Assembly (NCBI GenBank): GCA_902551695.1
Contig: CACDEI010000014.1
Coordinates: 1-33,353 of the forward strand
Direction of reading: 5' to 3'
Source: an uncultured Pseudomonadota bacterium
Lineage (GTDB): Bacteria > Pseudomonadota > Gammaproteobacteria > Ga0077536
DNA: 33,353 nt
The number at the start of each line of letters is the position of its first letter. Position 1 is the stretch's first letter. This document shows positions 10,259 to 19,072 of the stretch, in pieces. Both the position numbers and the translations under genes were made by a program. The notes beneath the pieces were generated by a model that ran no database searches, was not told the origin of the DNA, and worked only from the letters and a program-made list of their open reading frames with translations.

Positions 10259-10278
10259 ATACCAAACGAGTTCAAAAG

Positions 10279-10713
10279 ATGTCTCCTAGTGATGATAAAT
10301 TGGTGTCTATAAGCCAAACAGTGGCACAAGCCCTATATGCAAGAGATATTGCCGCCCAGCGTTTAGGAATCAATATTGATTTTGTCGATGAAGGAGTCGC
10401 TGAACTTAGCATGACCGTAAAGGATTGGATGATTCAAGGGCATGACATTTGCCATGGAGGTTACATTTTCTTGCTAGCCGATACTGCCATGGCTTATGCG
10501 AGCAACAGTCGAAATAAGGCTAATTTAGCTATGAATGCTAATATAGATTTTCTACGACCTGCTAAATTAGGAGAAAATCTGACAGCCTCCGCCGTCGAGG
10601 GAAACAAGTCGAAGAACACCGGACTATATGACGTGAAGGTAACTAATGAAGCCAATATCTTGATCGGCCATTTCAGAGGAAGAACCTTTAACACTCAAGC
10701 CGAAGTGCTTTAA
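10279..10713 (+). CDS. paaI: PaaI-type hotdog-fold thioesterase (hydroxyphenylacetyl-CoA thioesterase-like)
   Basis: MIQGHDICHGGYIFLLADTAMAYASNSRNKANLAMNANIDFLRPAKLGENLTASA: HGG...aDtA signature. Confidence 0.88.
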   Translation: MSPSDDKLVSISQTVAQALYARDIAAQRLGINIDFVDEGVAELSMTVKDWMIQGHDICHGGYIFLLADTAMAYASNSRNKANLAMNANIDFLRPAKLGENLTASAVEGNKSKNTGLYDVKVTNEANILIGHFRGRTFNTQAEVL

Positions 10714-10731
10714 TTCGCCGAATAGTAAACC

Positions 10732-10941
10732 GTGTCAATCGTTCTACTGATAGACATTTTAAACTTGTTTTTTTCAATTCTACTGATAAGCGTCGGTATA
10801 ATAATCCAGTTCATTCCAAACATGGAAAGTACCTTTTTAAAACTAACGAAGAAACTTCCTATTTTAAGGCTGTTAGCATCCAGACCGGTACAACTTGTGG
10901 TAGGTTTCATTTTAGTAGGCGCAGGACTACGATTTTTTTGA
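10732..10941 (+). CDS. Small hydrophobic membrane protein, 69 aa (GTG start)
   Basis: Two hydrophobic stretches (LLIDILNLFFSILLISVGIIIQFI and PVQLVVGFILVGAGLRFF). Lies between paaI and the LLM gene with almost no overlap. Confidence 0.5.
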   Translation: MSIVLLIDILNLFFSILLISVGIIIQFIPNMESTFLKLTKKLPILRLLASRPVQLVVGFILVGAGLRFF

Positions 10942-10944
10942 TAC

Positions 10945-12000
10945 TTAAGATGAATTGAGCGCCCGCACCATTCTACGTATGCCCTCAGGATTTTTTTCAC
11001 TTATTGGAATACTGAATTCCACATTGGTTACTATACCGTTATACTTATCTTTTAACACCGACACGATATCTTCATGAAGTCCCACGCAAGCATATTCATT
11101 CAAGATATCATCATCTATAAGAGAGGGCATTTTTTCCCAATCGTTTTTCTTTGATAAAAACCTAAGCTTTTCAGCTATCTTGCCTAGCCCGTTAAACTCG
11201 AAAGTTTTCCGATAAGCCCATGTGGCTCCATAAAATGCGATTCTAGCACGTACATCCTCTTTATTTTTATCAAGTTCAAACCTATCAGCACCTGTCGCTA
11301 TCAGAGGTTTTATAGCCACACAAAAATGAGAATTCCCTCTGCATGATTTGTCTAACCCCCTTCTAATTTCTGGCCACATTACCTCCTTGATATATCTAGG
11401 GGTGCAAACTGGATGAGGTCTAACTCCTTCAGCCACCTCTCCAGCAACCATACTCATATATGGATTCACTGCCGCTAAGTGAATGGGTATGAAGGGGTAT
11501 TTGATGGGTCCTGGGTTGAATAGAGGATTTGTCATCGTAATTTTATAGATATCTCCAACCGCGCTCGGCTGCCGCCCCTCCTGCCAACTCGCCCATATTT
11601 CCCTCAGAGCTAGAACATATTCTCGCATCCAAGGGCCAGGCTTATTCCATTTTTGCCCATATCTCCTCTCAATATGACCTTTTACTTGAGTACCCAGACC
11701 AAGCACGAACCTACCAGACGACAAATGCTGAATATTCCATGAGGTTAAAGCAGTTACTGCTGGGCTACGTGGAAACGCTAGTGCTATCGCAGTCCCTATT
11801 TTTAAATTGTTTGTCGCAGCTGCAGCTAGCGCGCAAGCTATAAATGGATCTTGCTTTGTTTCTTCGAACATTAGAGCATCGTAACCTAGAGACTCGACCA
11901 GGGAGGCCTCTTCGCTAATGCATTTCAAATCGTAATCCAAGCGAGGTTTTCGCAAACCCGGATCAACTTTCCCTAGTGGAAGCAAAGTCTCTACCTTCAT
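10945..12000 (-). CDS. LLM-class flavin/F420-dependent oxidoreductase
   Basis: ESLGYDALMFEETKQDPFIACALAAAATNNLKIGTAIALAFPRSPAVTALTSWNIQHLSSGRFVLGLGTQVKGHIERRYG. Confidence 0.92.
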   Translation of the reverse strand: MKVETLLPLGKVDPGLRKPRLDYDLKCISEEASLVESLGYDALMFEETKQDPFIACALAAAATNNLKIGTAIALAFPRSPAVTALTSWNIQHLSSGRFVLGLGTQVKGHIERRYGQKWNKPGPWMREYVLALREIWASWQEGRQPSAVGDIYKITMTNPLFNPGPIKYPFIPIHLAAVNPYMSMVAGEVAEGVRPHPVCTPRYIKEVMWPEIRRGLDKSCRGNSHFCVAIKPLIATGADRFELDKNKEDVRARIAFYGATWAYRKTFEFNGLGKIAEKLRFLSKKNDWEKMPSLIDDDILNEYACVGLHEDIVSVLKDKYNGIVTNVEFSIPISEKNPEGIRRMVRALNSS

Positions 12001-12111
12001 ATAAGAATTTTTCCCTAATTTAATTTACAAGTGCCAAAGATGTGTCTATTCCCCTTCCAATGAAGTAAGATTCACCGGAGGTTTCCAGTCAACGTAAATA
12101 TTATTCTCGAC

Positions 12112-13074
12112 ATGCGAATTTTACTATTAACTTTAATCTTTTATTTGACAATATTACCAGACCAGGCAGAGGCGGAAAGTGCTTTCACCATTTTGAGCAA
12201 TTGGAACCCAGAAAAGACCGAGTGGCAAACACTTAAGAGCTATGAAGAACTTCTAAGACAAAACCTTCCAAAGGATAAATTCTTAGTTTTTGGGCCAAGC
12301 ACAATACCTACAGAGCATCAGTTTAAGATGTCTACCCTCGGGATTTTTGACTTCCTTTTTACCCAAGCGCACTCAATACCTGATAAAGAAAAAGCAGCTT
12401 TTTTATTAGAAATTTGGCCTCATAGGCCGGCCGACCTAAGGAAGACTGCTTTTTGGCAGGCTCTTGAAGGACATTATAACAACAAAGGTTTAAAGATTTT
12501 ATCTGCTATTAACTCCGGCAATGGCTACCACTTATTACTAAGAAGCAAACCTAATTTTTGTAGTTTGGAAGGAGCAAAAATTTCAGTGCCGCCTCCTTTT
12601 GATGGTTTTGTTGAACAACTATCTGGGGTACCTATAAAAAGAAATAGAACGATCACACAAGAGGATCTAAAGAATGATGATCTAGAAGGATTTTTCGCCC
12701 CCATTCGGGAACATTCTTCCTTAAGTTGGTCGAAAAACGTGAGATTCCGAACCCAACCAATCGGAAATATAAATCATCTGATTTTTATAAATCTTACAAA
12801 ATGGAATAGCCTCAATGAAGATGATCAGCAGAAAATATATACCGCTAGCCTAGCATTAGAGAATAAAATTTACGCCTTGAGAAAAAGAAGGGCTGGTGGT
12901 TTTTTTGCCGATTTACAAAAAAAAAACATAGAAGCTATAGATTTTTGCGAAAGTCAAACTGGTTTACTTAATGAAGCATTTGCTAAGTCATTGCTAGAGC
13001 TTTCATCAGTCAGGCCATCTCTACTCACCGACCAACTTAAACAACTTATTCGGATTCCACACAGTAAACAGTAA
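12112..13074 (+). CDS. Orphan, divergent TRAP-type solute-binding protein (DctP-like)
   Basis: Signal peptide MRILLLTLIFYLTILPDQAEA. C-terminal NHLIFINLTKWNSLNEDDQQKIYTASLALENKIYALRKRR is characteristic of the DctP family. No adjacent permease. Confidence 0.7.
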   Translation: MRILLLTLIFYLTILPDQAEAESAFTILSNWNPEKTEWQTLKSYEELLRQNLPKDKFLVFGPSTIPTEHQFKMSTLGIFDFLFTQAHSIPDKEKAAFLLEIWPHRPADLRKTAFWQALEGHYNNKGLKILSAINSGNGYHLLLRSKPNFCSLEGAKISVPPPFDGFVEQLSGVPIKRNRTITQEDLKNDDLEGFFAPIREHSSLSWSKNVRFRTQPIGNINHLIFINLTKWNSLNEDDQQKIYTASLALENKIYALRKRRAGGFFADLQKKNIEAIDFCESQTGLLNEAFAKSLLELSSVRPSLLTDQLKQLIRIPHSKQ

Positions 13075-13103
13075 GCGTTTCAAAGTTGAGAAAACCATGC
13101 GTA

Positions 13104-14423
13104 TTAGCCGTTTCTAGCATGCTCCTTGAGGCGCTGAGCCTCCAAAATTTGCTCCGGCGTTCCGTCCTTCACGATTTCTTCAAGTATAAGGCTCGCACTA
13201 GGCTGATATCCTAGTTCTATGTAGGCCCTCGCAAGGTTTAACTTAACGTCATTCTCGCCTCCATCAGTACTTACTGACTTTATAATGTCAGACACACTAT
13301 CTGTCTTTGCTGTATCAGATTTTGAAGGCAACGTTCCTTTCGAAAATCCCTCATCCTTACCTACCTCACCTCCATCCTCAGATAAATTTGTAAGGTCGTT
13401 CAACTTTTTTTGAGAGTCTTCATGGTTCAATTCATTTTCTAAATCCGCTAGTTCACTGATATCGCTACCATGTAAGGAAAAACTTTCAAAAGAATCGTCC
13501 TCATTTTCAAAATTCCAGTCGGCGAGCCCAGAACCGGTAAACTCTGTTTTGGCACCCGTATCGCCTTCAACTAATTCTTGGTCATTTGACCGAATAAACG
13601 ATTCATCCTCGAGAACATTCAGCAAATGCTTCCCACTTGCTTCCTCCCTCCAATTATTCTCAGGTACATGGCTCTCTACAGTTGGCTGAGTAAACCTCTC
13701 ATCTTTCCCAACACCCCATATTCTCATTAAGTTGAAAGAGTTTTCTATTTGTACTTGAAGTTCCTTAAGGAAACCTCTCCTGATCAGAACTAACTCTTCT
13801 GAGGGCTTTCGGAGCAAGCTAAAGGCCATTTCTCTCGCCCTATTTAGCAAATCCCTACCTTCTAATATTTCAGACACCACCCCAAACTGCTTTGCCTCTT
13901 TTACGGTCAAACTTTCTTCAGTTAATAAAAAATATCGAGCCTTATTTAGTCCAAATAAATTATGCAAGGCTAGCCGCCGACCTTCCCTATCAGATATCGA
14001 TTGGAAATACCCAGTTTGAGACTCTTGAAAAGAAACTCCCTCAGTAGCCAAGACAATATCTGACACTAAAGGAAGCTCGCAGTACTGCCTCACTGGACCA
14101 TTAATTGCTGAAATTACCGGAACTGGGATGCGGAGCAATAACTCTAAAAGTCCTTCAGTTCTCCAATCTGACGCTGGTTTAACTGAACCCTCTTCTTTTT
14201 CGGCATCTTCCCAAAATTTATCGCCAAACCCTGTAATCATCACCACTTTATTATGGGAATCGGTTGAAATGTCTTTGAAAAGGCTGGCGACCTGGGAGCG
14301 AGTGTTTGGGGTCCAAACCAAGGTTCCACCCACTCCAAAAGTCACTTCCAGTAAGCCACTATGTCTCTCCAATTGGATATCAGGGTAGAGTTTGGAGTAT
14401 TTCTCAAATTCGCCGTCCGCCAT
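13104..14423 (-). CDS. Chimeric protein: N-terminal crotonase (enoyl-CoA hydratase/isomerase-like) domain, acidic linker, C-terminal FimV-type domain
   Basis: One uninterrupted 439-aa ORF. N-terminus: KVVMITGFGDKFWEDAE...PVPVISAINGPVRQYCELPLVSDIVLATEGVSFQES...LFGLNKARYFLLTEESLTVKEAKQFGVVSEIL. C-terminus: VKLNLARAYIELGYQPSASLILEEIVKDGTPEQILEAQRLKEHARNG, which closely resembles the FimV C-terminal domain. Confidence 0.85.
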   Translation of the reverse strand: MADGEFEKYSKLYPDIQLERHSGLLEVTFGVGGTLVWTPNTRSQVASLFKDISTDSHNKVVMITGFGDKFWEDAEKEEGSVKPASDWRTEGLLELLLRIPVPVISAINGPVRQYCELPLVSDIVLATEGVSFQESQTGYFQSISDREGRRLALHNLFGLNKARYFLLTEESLTVKEAKQFGVVSEILEGRDLLNRAREMAFSLLRKPSEELVLIRRGFLKELQVQIENSFNLMRIWGVGKDERFTQPTVESHVPENNWREEASGKHLLNVLEDESFIRSNDQELVEGDTGAKTEFTGSGLADWNFENEDDSFESFSLHGSDISELADLENELNHEDSQKKLNDLTNLSEDGGEVGKDEGFSKGTLPSKSDTAKTDSVSDIIKSVSTDGGENDVKLNLARAYIELGYQPSASLILEEIVKDGTPEQILEAQRLKEHARNG

Positions 14424-14495
14424 CTGTTACCTCAAAAATATAAATATATTGCAGATTTAGTAATTCACTGGACCCAAGATCTATATAATTAATTT

Positions 14496-14567
14496 ATCAG
14501 AGTTTTTGTGTAAAATCAGAGTTTAAAAATAAAAACTAAGTTTTTGCTGCAATCTTTCACTAAGTTT
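14496..14567. promoter_or_regulatory. Repeat-rich upstream region of the SDR-sulfotransferase-CaiB operon
   Basis: Direct repeat ATCAGAGTTT at 14496-14505 and 14515-14524; perfect palindrome AAAAACTAAGTTTTT at 14531-14545; direct repeat ACTAAGTTT at 14535-14543 and 14559-14567. Confidence 0.35.
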
Positions 14568-14600
14568 AGAGCAAAGGTATATATCATATTGGAGGCACCC

Positions 14601-15368
14601 ATGGGTAAATTTAACGGTAAAGTTGTATTAATCACTGGAGCGACTGGAGGTATTGGCAAAGCTTCAGCAGAACTTTTCGTGAAAGAAGGTGCAAAGGTGA
14701 TTCTAACCGATTTAACTCAGGCCTCACTTGATGAATTGAGTTCTTCATTAGGTAAGGAGCACACCTTGGGCATCGCTGGTACAGTAACAGATAATAAGAC
14801 ATTCGAAAATGTTGTATTAAGGGGCGAGAAAGAATTTGGCAAAGTAGACGCTGTTTTTTTAAACGCTGGAATAGAAGGTCCTGTCCAGTTGATAACTGAC
14901 TACCCAGATGACGATTTCGACAAAGTAATGGCAGTGAATGTGCGTGGTGTTTTTTTGGGTCTTAAACACTCTATAGCGGCTTTGAAGCGAAATGGGGGTG
15001 GTAGTATTGTAATCACCTCCTCGCTAGGCGGTTTGAGAGGAATGCCCAAAATCTCTGCCTATATAGCGTCAAAGCATGCTGTCGTTGGACTGATGAAATC
15101 GGCAGCATTGGAAGTGGCGTCGTTTGGAATAAGAGTGAACACCATAAACCCCGCACCAATAGCGACTCGCATGATAGAAGCCTTAGAAAATGGTTTTTCC
15201 GGAGGAAGAGATAGCGATATCAAGCAACGCATGGAGAAATCCGTACCTCTACGCAGATATGGAACACCTGAGGAGGTAGCGAAGTTAGTTATGTTTTTGT
15301 GTAGTGATGAGTCCTCCTACATTACGGGAAATACTTATCCGATAGATGGAGGAAGCTCCGCAAAATGA
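14601..15368 (+). CDS. Short-chain dehydrogenase/reductase (SDR)
   Basis: VVLITGATGGIGKAS, FLNAGIEGP, YIASKHAVVGL, SSYITGNTYPIDGG. The ATG at 14601 follows GGAGG (14591), so I shorten the supplied ORF (14544). Confidence 0.95.
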   Translation: MGKFNGKVVLITGATGGIGKASAELFVKEGAKVILTDLTQASLDELSSSLGKEHTLGIAGTVTDNKTFENVVLRGEKEFGKVDAVFLNAGIEGPVQLITDYPDDDFDKVMAVNVRGVFLGLKHSIAALKRNGGGSIVITSSLGGLRGMPKISAYIASKHAVVGLMKSAALEVASFGIRVNTINPAPIATRMIEALENGFSGGRDSDIKQRMEKSVPLRRYGTPEEVAKLVMFLCSDESSYITGNTYPIDGGSSAK

Positions 15369-15982
15369 TACGAGCTATTGGTGCTGGAGTAGGACGAACA
15401 GGAACACGTTCACTTCAAAAAGCGCTTGAGCACCTACTCAAAGGCAAATGCTATCACATGTTTGAAGTGGGAAAGAAACCAGATGATATAACTTTCTGGA
15501 AAAATGTTGCGCAGGGGAAAAAACCAAATTGGAGCTCTTTTTTTTCTCAATGGAGTGCTGCTGTCGATTGGCCGGCCGCAGCCTTTTGGCCGGAAATTTC
15601 ATCTAACTTCCCTAATGCTCTCATAATTCTTTCCAAAAGAGATCCCGAAGAATGGTGGTCCAGCGCCTCCAATACGATCTTCAAAGTATTGAGGCAAGCT
15701 GAGAGCAGTGCCTGGAAAGAGATGGTGTTTGAAGTACTCCGTAGTAGGTTCACGGTAAACATTACAGATAAAGAGGAATGTATAGCCTTCTATCTGGACC
15801 ATTATCAAAGTGTTCTGGAAAATGTCGACCCCGAGCGCCTGTTGGAGTGGCTACCTACCGATGGTTGGGAACCAATATGCAAATCTTTAAATGTGCCAAT
15901 TCCTAATATAGAATTTCCCCATCTTAACGATGCTAAAAGCTTTCAAAAAAAATATTTAGTAAAAACTATTAATCTTCAATAA
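15365..15982 (+). CDS. Sulfotransferase-family protein
   Basis: IGAGVGRTGTRSLQKALEHLLKGKCYHMFEV (PAPS/P-loop-like N-terminus), FPNALIILSKRDPEEWWSSASNTIF, PERLLEWLPTDGWEPICKSLNVPIPNIEFPHLND. ATGA overlap with the preceding SDR. Confidence 0.88.
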   Translation: MIRAIGAGVGRTGTRSLQKALEHLLKGKCYHMFEVGKKPDDITFWKNVAQGKKPNWSSFFSQWSAAVDWPAAAFWPEISSNFPNALIILSKRDPEEWWSSASNTIFKVLRQAESSAWKEMVFEVLRSRFTVNITDKEECIAFYLDHYQSVLENVDPERLLEWLPTDGWEPICKSLNVPIPNIEFPHLNDAKSFQKKYLVKTINLQ

Positions 15983-17175
15983 TGGCAAATATAAATCAAC
16001 CCTTACAAGACAAAGTCTATACTGGCGTAAACGTGCTAGATTTTTCTGGAGTCATCGCTGGTTCTTATTGCACTAAAATGCTGTCTGATCTCGGCGCTAA
16101 CGTGCTAAAGGTAGAACACCCAAAAGGTGAAATTATGCGGAAAGTCGCCCCCATGAGGGGTCAAAACAGCGCGGTATACGCGGCGTTGAATTTTGGAAAG
16201 AGAAATATTTCTTTAGATTTAAAAAAACCTGAAGCGATCTCTATATGTAAACGTCTCATAAAGAAATACGATGTAGTGGTCGAAAATTTTAGTCCTGGTG
16301 TCATGAAACGTTTAGGGCTCGGTTACGAGGAGTTACGAAAAACCAACCCAAAACTGATCATGTGCTCTATTTCTGGCTACGGCCAGAGAGGCCCAGCTAG
16401 CAATAAACCAGCCTATGCACCGATTGTACAAGCAGCTAGTGGTTTTGACCTTACCTACCTTAACGCTCAAAACGACCCCGCTAAACCCTTAAACATGGGG
16501 CCACCAGTTGGAGATACGACAGCCTCTCTCCAAGCTTTCGGAGCAATTGGTGCTGCTCTTTTTTATAGAAGTAACACGGAAACAGGCCAACACATAGATA
16601 TTGCTATGATTGATTGTCTTATAGCTAGCATGCACAGAGATCTTCAAAGTTCACTGTTAAACGAAGACGTGGGAAGACAATATGGTCCTATTGCAACAAA
16701 AGATGGATACGTAGTCATAATGCCTTTATCTCAAAGCCAGTTCATAAACTTAGTAAAATGTCTTGAGAGAACGGATTTATTGAACGACAGCCGCTTCGCT
16801 ACGGAAAGCGTTCGCTTTGAAAATTATAACGAATTAATGACTATCGCCGAAAATTGGTCTGCAAATCTCGACTCAAAACAGGTTTTGGAAACCTTCGAAG
16901 AGGCAAAAATTCCTTGCGCTCAATATAAAACTCTCAGACAAGCAGTCAACGATCCGCAATTGAGATATAGGGGACTTATGATGGAAATCGTCGATGACAT
17001 CGGGTCATTCCAAGCAGCAGGCACGCCCATAAAGTATTCCAACGCAAGACCGAATGGCAATACCTCAGTATCTTCTATAGGGGAACACTCTGTATCAACC
17101 CTAATGGAAGAGTTATTTATGAGTGAGCCAGAGATTCAACAATTAATAAAAGAAAAGGTTATTTTTCAACCTTAA
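15982..17175 (+). CDS. CaiB/BaiF family III CoA-transferase
   Basis: VLDFSGVIAGSYCTKMLSDLGANVLKVEHPKGE...NFGKRNISLDLKKPEA...VVVENFSPGVMKRLGLGYEELRKTNPKLIMCSISGYGQRGP. TAATG overlap with the sulfotransferase stop. Confidence 0.95.
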   Translation: MANINQPLQDKVYTGVNVLDFSGVIAGSYCTKMLSDLGANVLKVEHPKGEIMRKVAPMRGQNSAVYAALNFGKRNISLDLKKPEAISICKRLIKKYDVVVENFSPGVMKRLGLGYEELRKTNPKLIMCSISGYGQRGPASNKPAYAPIVQAASGFDLTYLNAQNDPAKPLNMGPPVGDTTASLQAFGAIGAALFYRSNTETGQHIDIAMIDCLIASMHRDLQSSLLNEDVGRQYGPIATKDGYVVIMPLSQSQFINLVKCLERTDLLNDSRFATESVRFENYNELMTIAENWSANLDSKQVLETFEEAKIPCAQYKTLRQAVNDPQLRYRGLMMEIVDDIGSFQAAGTPIKYSNARPNGNTSVSSIGEHSVSTLMEELFMSEPEIQQLIKEKVIFQP

Positions 17176-17219
17176 AGCCTAATACGCCAAATTACCAATC
17201 ACTAAAGGAGTATATATTA

Positions 17220-17375
17220 TTGATTTCTTGGATAGGACTTTGGGTTCTCGCATTTTCTGTTGCTGGATTAGTTGCGACCGTCGCTGACATAGACAACCTT
17301 CACAAAAATAAGACCGTGATTATTTTTTTCTTTTTTCTTTCAGTAGCGTCGGGACTAGCTGTTGTCTTCAGATGA
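17220..17375 (+). CDS. Small putative membrane protein, 51 aa (TTG start), not in the supplied ORF track
   Basis: Manual translation: (M)ISWIGLWVLAFSVAGLVATVADIDNLHKNKTVIIFFFFLSVASGLAVVFR. AAAGGAG lies about 9 nt upstream; two hydrophobic segments. Confidence 0.5.
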   Translation: MISWIGLWVLAFSVAGLVATVADIDNLHKNKTVIIFFFFLSVASGLAVVFR

Positions 17376-17382
17376 AATAGGT

Positions 17383-17820
17383 TCAAACCCATTCTTCCTC
17401 CGTGTGCAAACGGGTTAAATGGATTTTCTCAATTTTCCAACCTTCAGAACTTCTAACGTAGACTTCATGATAATGACCCCAACCCTTAAAATTACAGGTC
17501 GGTAATCTCACATAATCAAACATAGCCCAGATACCCGTAGCTTTTTCATCACTCAACATTTCTATCTCTGGCATAAAACCCTGATGCATAGAACATGCGC
17601 CGGTCATTAATTTCTTTACCCCCTCCACGAGCTCTTCACGTCCAGTAATATGGATATCCTTGGGTTCCTCCTCACTTATCCGAGGGGCACCCTCGTAAGT
17701 AGCAGATACGTCATCTGTAAAACAATTGTGCCAACTATCCCATTGCTGAGTATCCATTAATCTAAAATAACGCGCCTTTAATTGACTTATATCTTCTAAA
17801 TGTTCAGCATTTTTGGACAT
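17383..17820 (-). CDS. NTF2/SnoaL-like protein (nuclear transport factor 2 fold)
   Basis: LKARYFRLMDTQQWDSWHNCFTDDVSATYEG...GREELVEGVKKLM...WKIEKIHLTRLHTEE. Start placed at 17820 (AGGAGGG just upstream), not the longer ORF start at 17916. Confidence 0.85.
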   Translation of the reverse strand: MSKNAEHLEDISQLKARYFRLMDTQQWDSWHNCFTDDVSATYEGAPRISEEEPKDIHITGREELVEGVKKLMTGACSMHQGFMPEIEMLSDEKATGIWAMFDYVRLPTCNFKGWGHYHEVYVRSSEGWKIEKIHLTRLHTEEEWV

Positions 17821-17851
17821 ATAAAACCCTCCTTTATTAAGTTCGGCAAGT

Positions 17852-19072
17852 TTACCACAGCACCTCACTTGCCAGCCGCGCTCCCTCTGAGAGTGCTGCC
17901 ATCTTCGCCCACACAACAGTTGGCGCTACCATTTCCCACCCAGCAAAAGTACCAAATCCACAGTCTGCTCCTGCTATTACGCGTGTCTTATCACCTACAG
18001 CATCCACTGCTTCCAAAATCCTATTGCAAACAACTTGAGGATGTTCAACGTAGTTTACTGTTGAGTCGATTACACCCGGTATCAAAATGAAGTCATCTCG
18101 TCTGTTGACTTTTTTCAGTTCTGCATATTCATGCTGATGACGTGGATTTGCAAATTCTATAGAAAAAGCTCCAACGTTTGCTTGCGATATTGCAGGCCAT
18201 ATTTCTTTCAGAGGCACATCACAGTCGTGTGGCCCGTCGTAATTTCCCCAACAAACATGAAGACGGATCATTTCCTTGGGTATGTCGCGACAAGCTTCAT
18301 TTATGGCGTCTATATGAACTGATATCGCATCGATAAATTCTCCACTTGTAGAGTGTTGAAACATCCCATGACGCTCCATAGCAAGATCAGGACAATCAAG
18401 TTGTAGAAGATATCCTCTGCTATGTATAAAGTCGTATTCTTTTTTCATTTCCGCTGCCACTGCATAAACATAATCAGAATGTGATTCATAATATCTATTT
18501 CCCAAGGTCGTACAGACTATCCCTGGACTGGCCGAGGTCATAAAAGCTTCAACATATTTCCCATTAAAATCAGATATCGCGGCATCGAACAGATCGCATT
18601 CAGACGAGGCAGGGTTAAGGTCGGTATACTCAACTTGATCATCGGCAGCGGGAGCATCAAAAACTGAAGAGTAAACCATCCCTCTTTTACTCCACACCTC
18701 GCCAAAATCTTCATACTTTGCGAAATCTGCAAAAGGAAGCCTCTCACTGGTCCCTCCGAAGCCGTTTAAGCGTTGCCCAACATAAGTCTGAAAGCCTACT
18801 CTCGGTTGCTCTCCGTCATTTATGACATCTATACCCGATGTCACTTGTTTTTCGACGCAGTGCTTAACCCCTTTTTCGCTTAGCAGATTGAGACGAGCCC
18901 GATCAATTTCAATACCCTTCTCTTCAGCTATCAATAAATCGGATAGTTCCCGACTACGTGGCAAGCTGCCCACATGGGTGCATAATATTCTCTCTCTACT
19001 ATCTTCCACTAGTTTGTCCTTATCGTTAACAGGATGTCTCTTTCTAGGGAGAAGAAGCTGTAGGCACCTCAA
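17852..19072 (-). CDS. MetE C-terminal-like (cobalamin-independent methionine synthase family) protein
   Basis: CTHVGSLPRSRELSDLL, SGIDVINDGEQPRVGF, LQLDCPDLAMERH, RLHVCWGNYDGPHDCDVPLKEIWP, SIEFANPRHQHEY, VIAGADCGFGTFAGW (Zn-ligand-like H/C/C). Start uncertain. Confidence 0.87.
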   Translation of the reverse strand: MRCLQLLLPRKRHPVNDKDKLVEDSRERILCTHVGSLPRSRELSDLLIAEEKGIEIDRARLNLLSEKGVKHCVEKQVTSGIDVINDGEQPRVGFQTYVGQRLNGFGGTSERLPFADFAKYEDFGEVWSKRGMVYSSVFDAPAADDQVEYTDLNPASSECDLFDAAISDFNGKYVEAFMTSASPGIVCTTLGNRYYESHSDYVYAVAAEMKKEYDFIHSRGYLLQLDCPDLAMERHGMFQHSTSGEFIDAISVHIDAINEACRDIPKEMIRLHVCWGNYDGPHDCDVPLKEIWPAISQANVGAFSIEFANPRHQHEYAELKKVNRRDDFILIPGVIDSTVNYVEHPQVVCNRILEAVDAVGDKTRVIAGADCGFGTFAGWEMVAPTVVWAKMAALSEGARLASEVLW

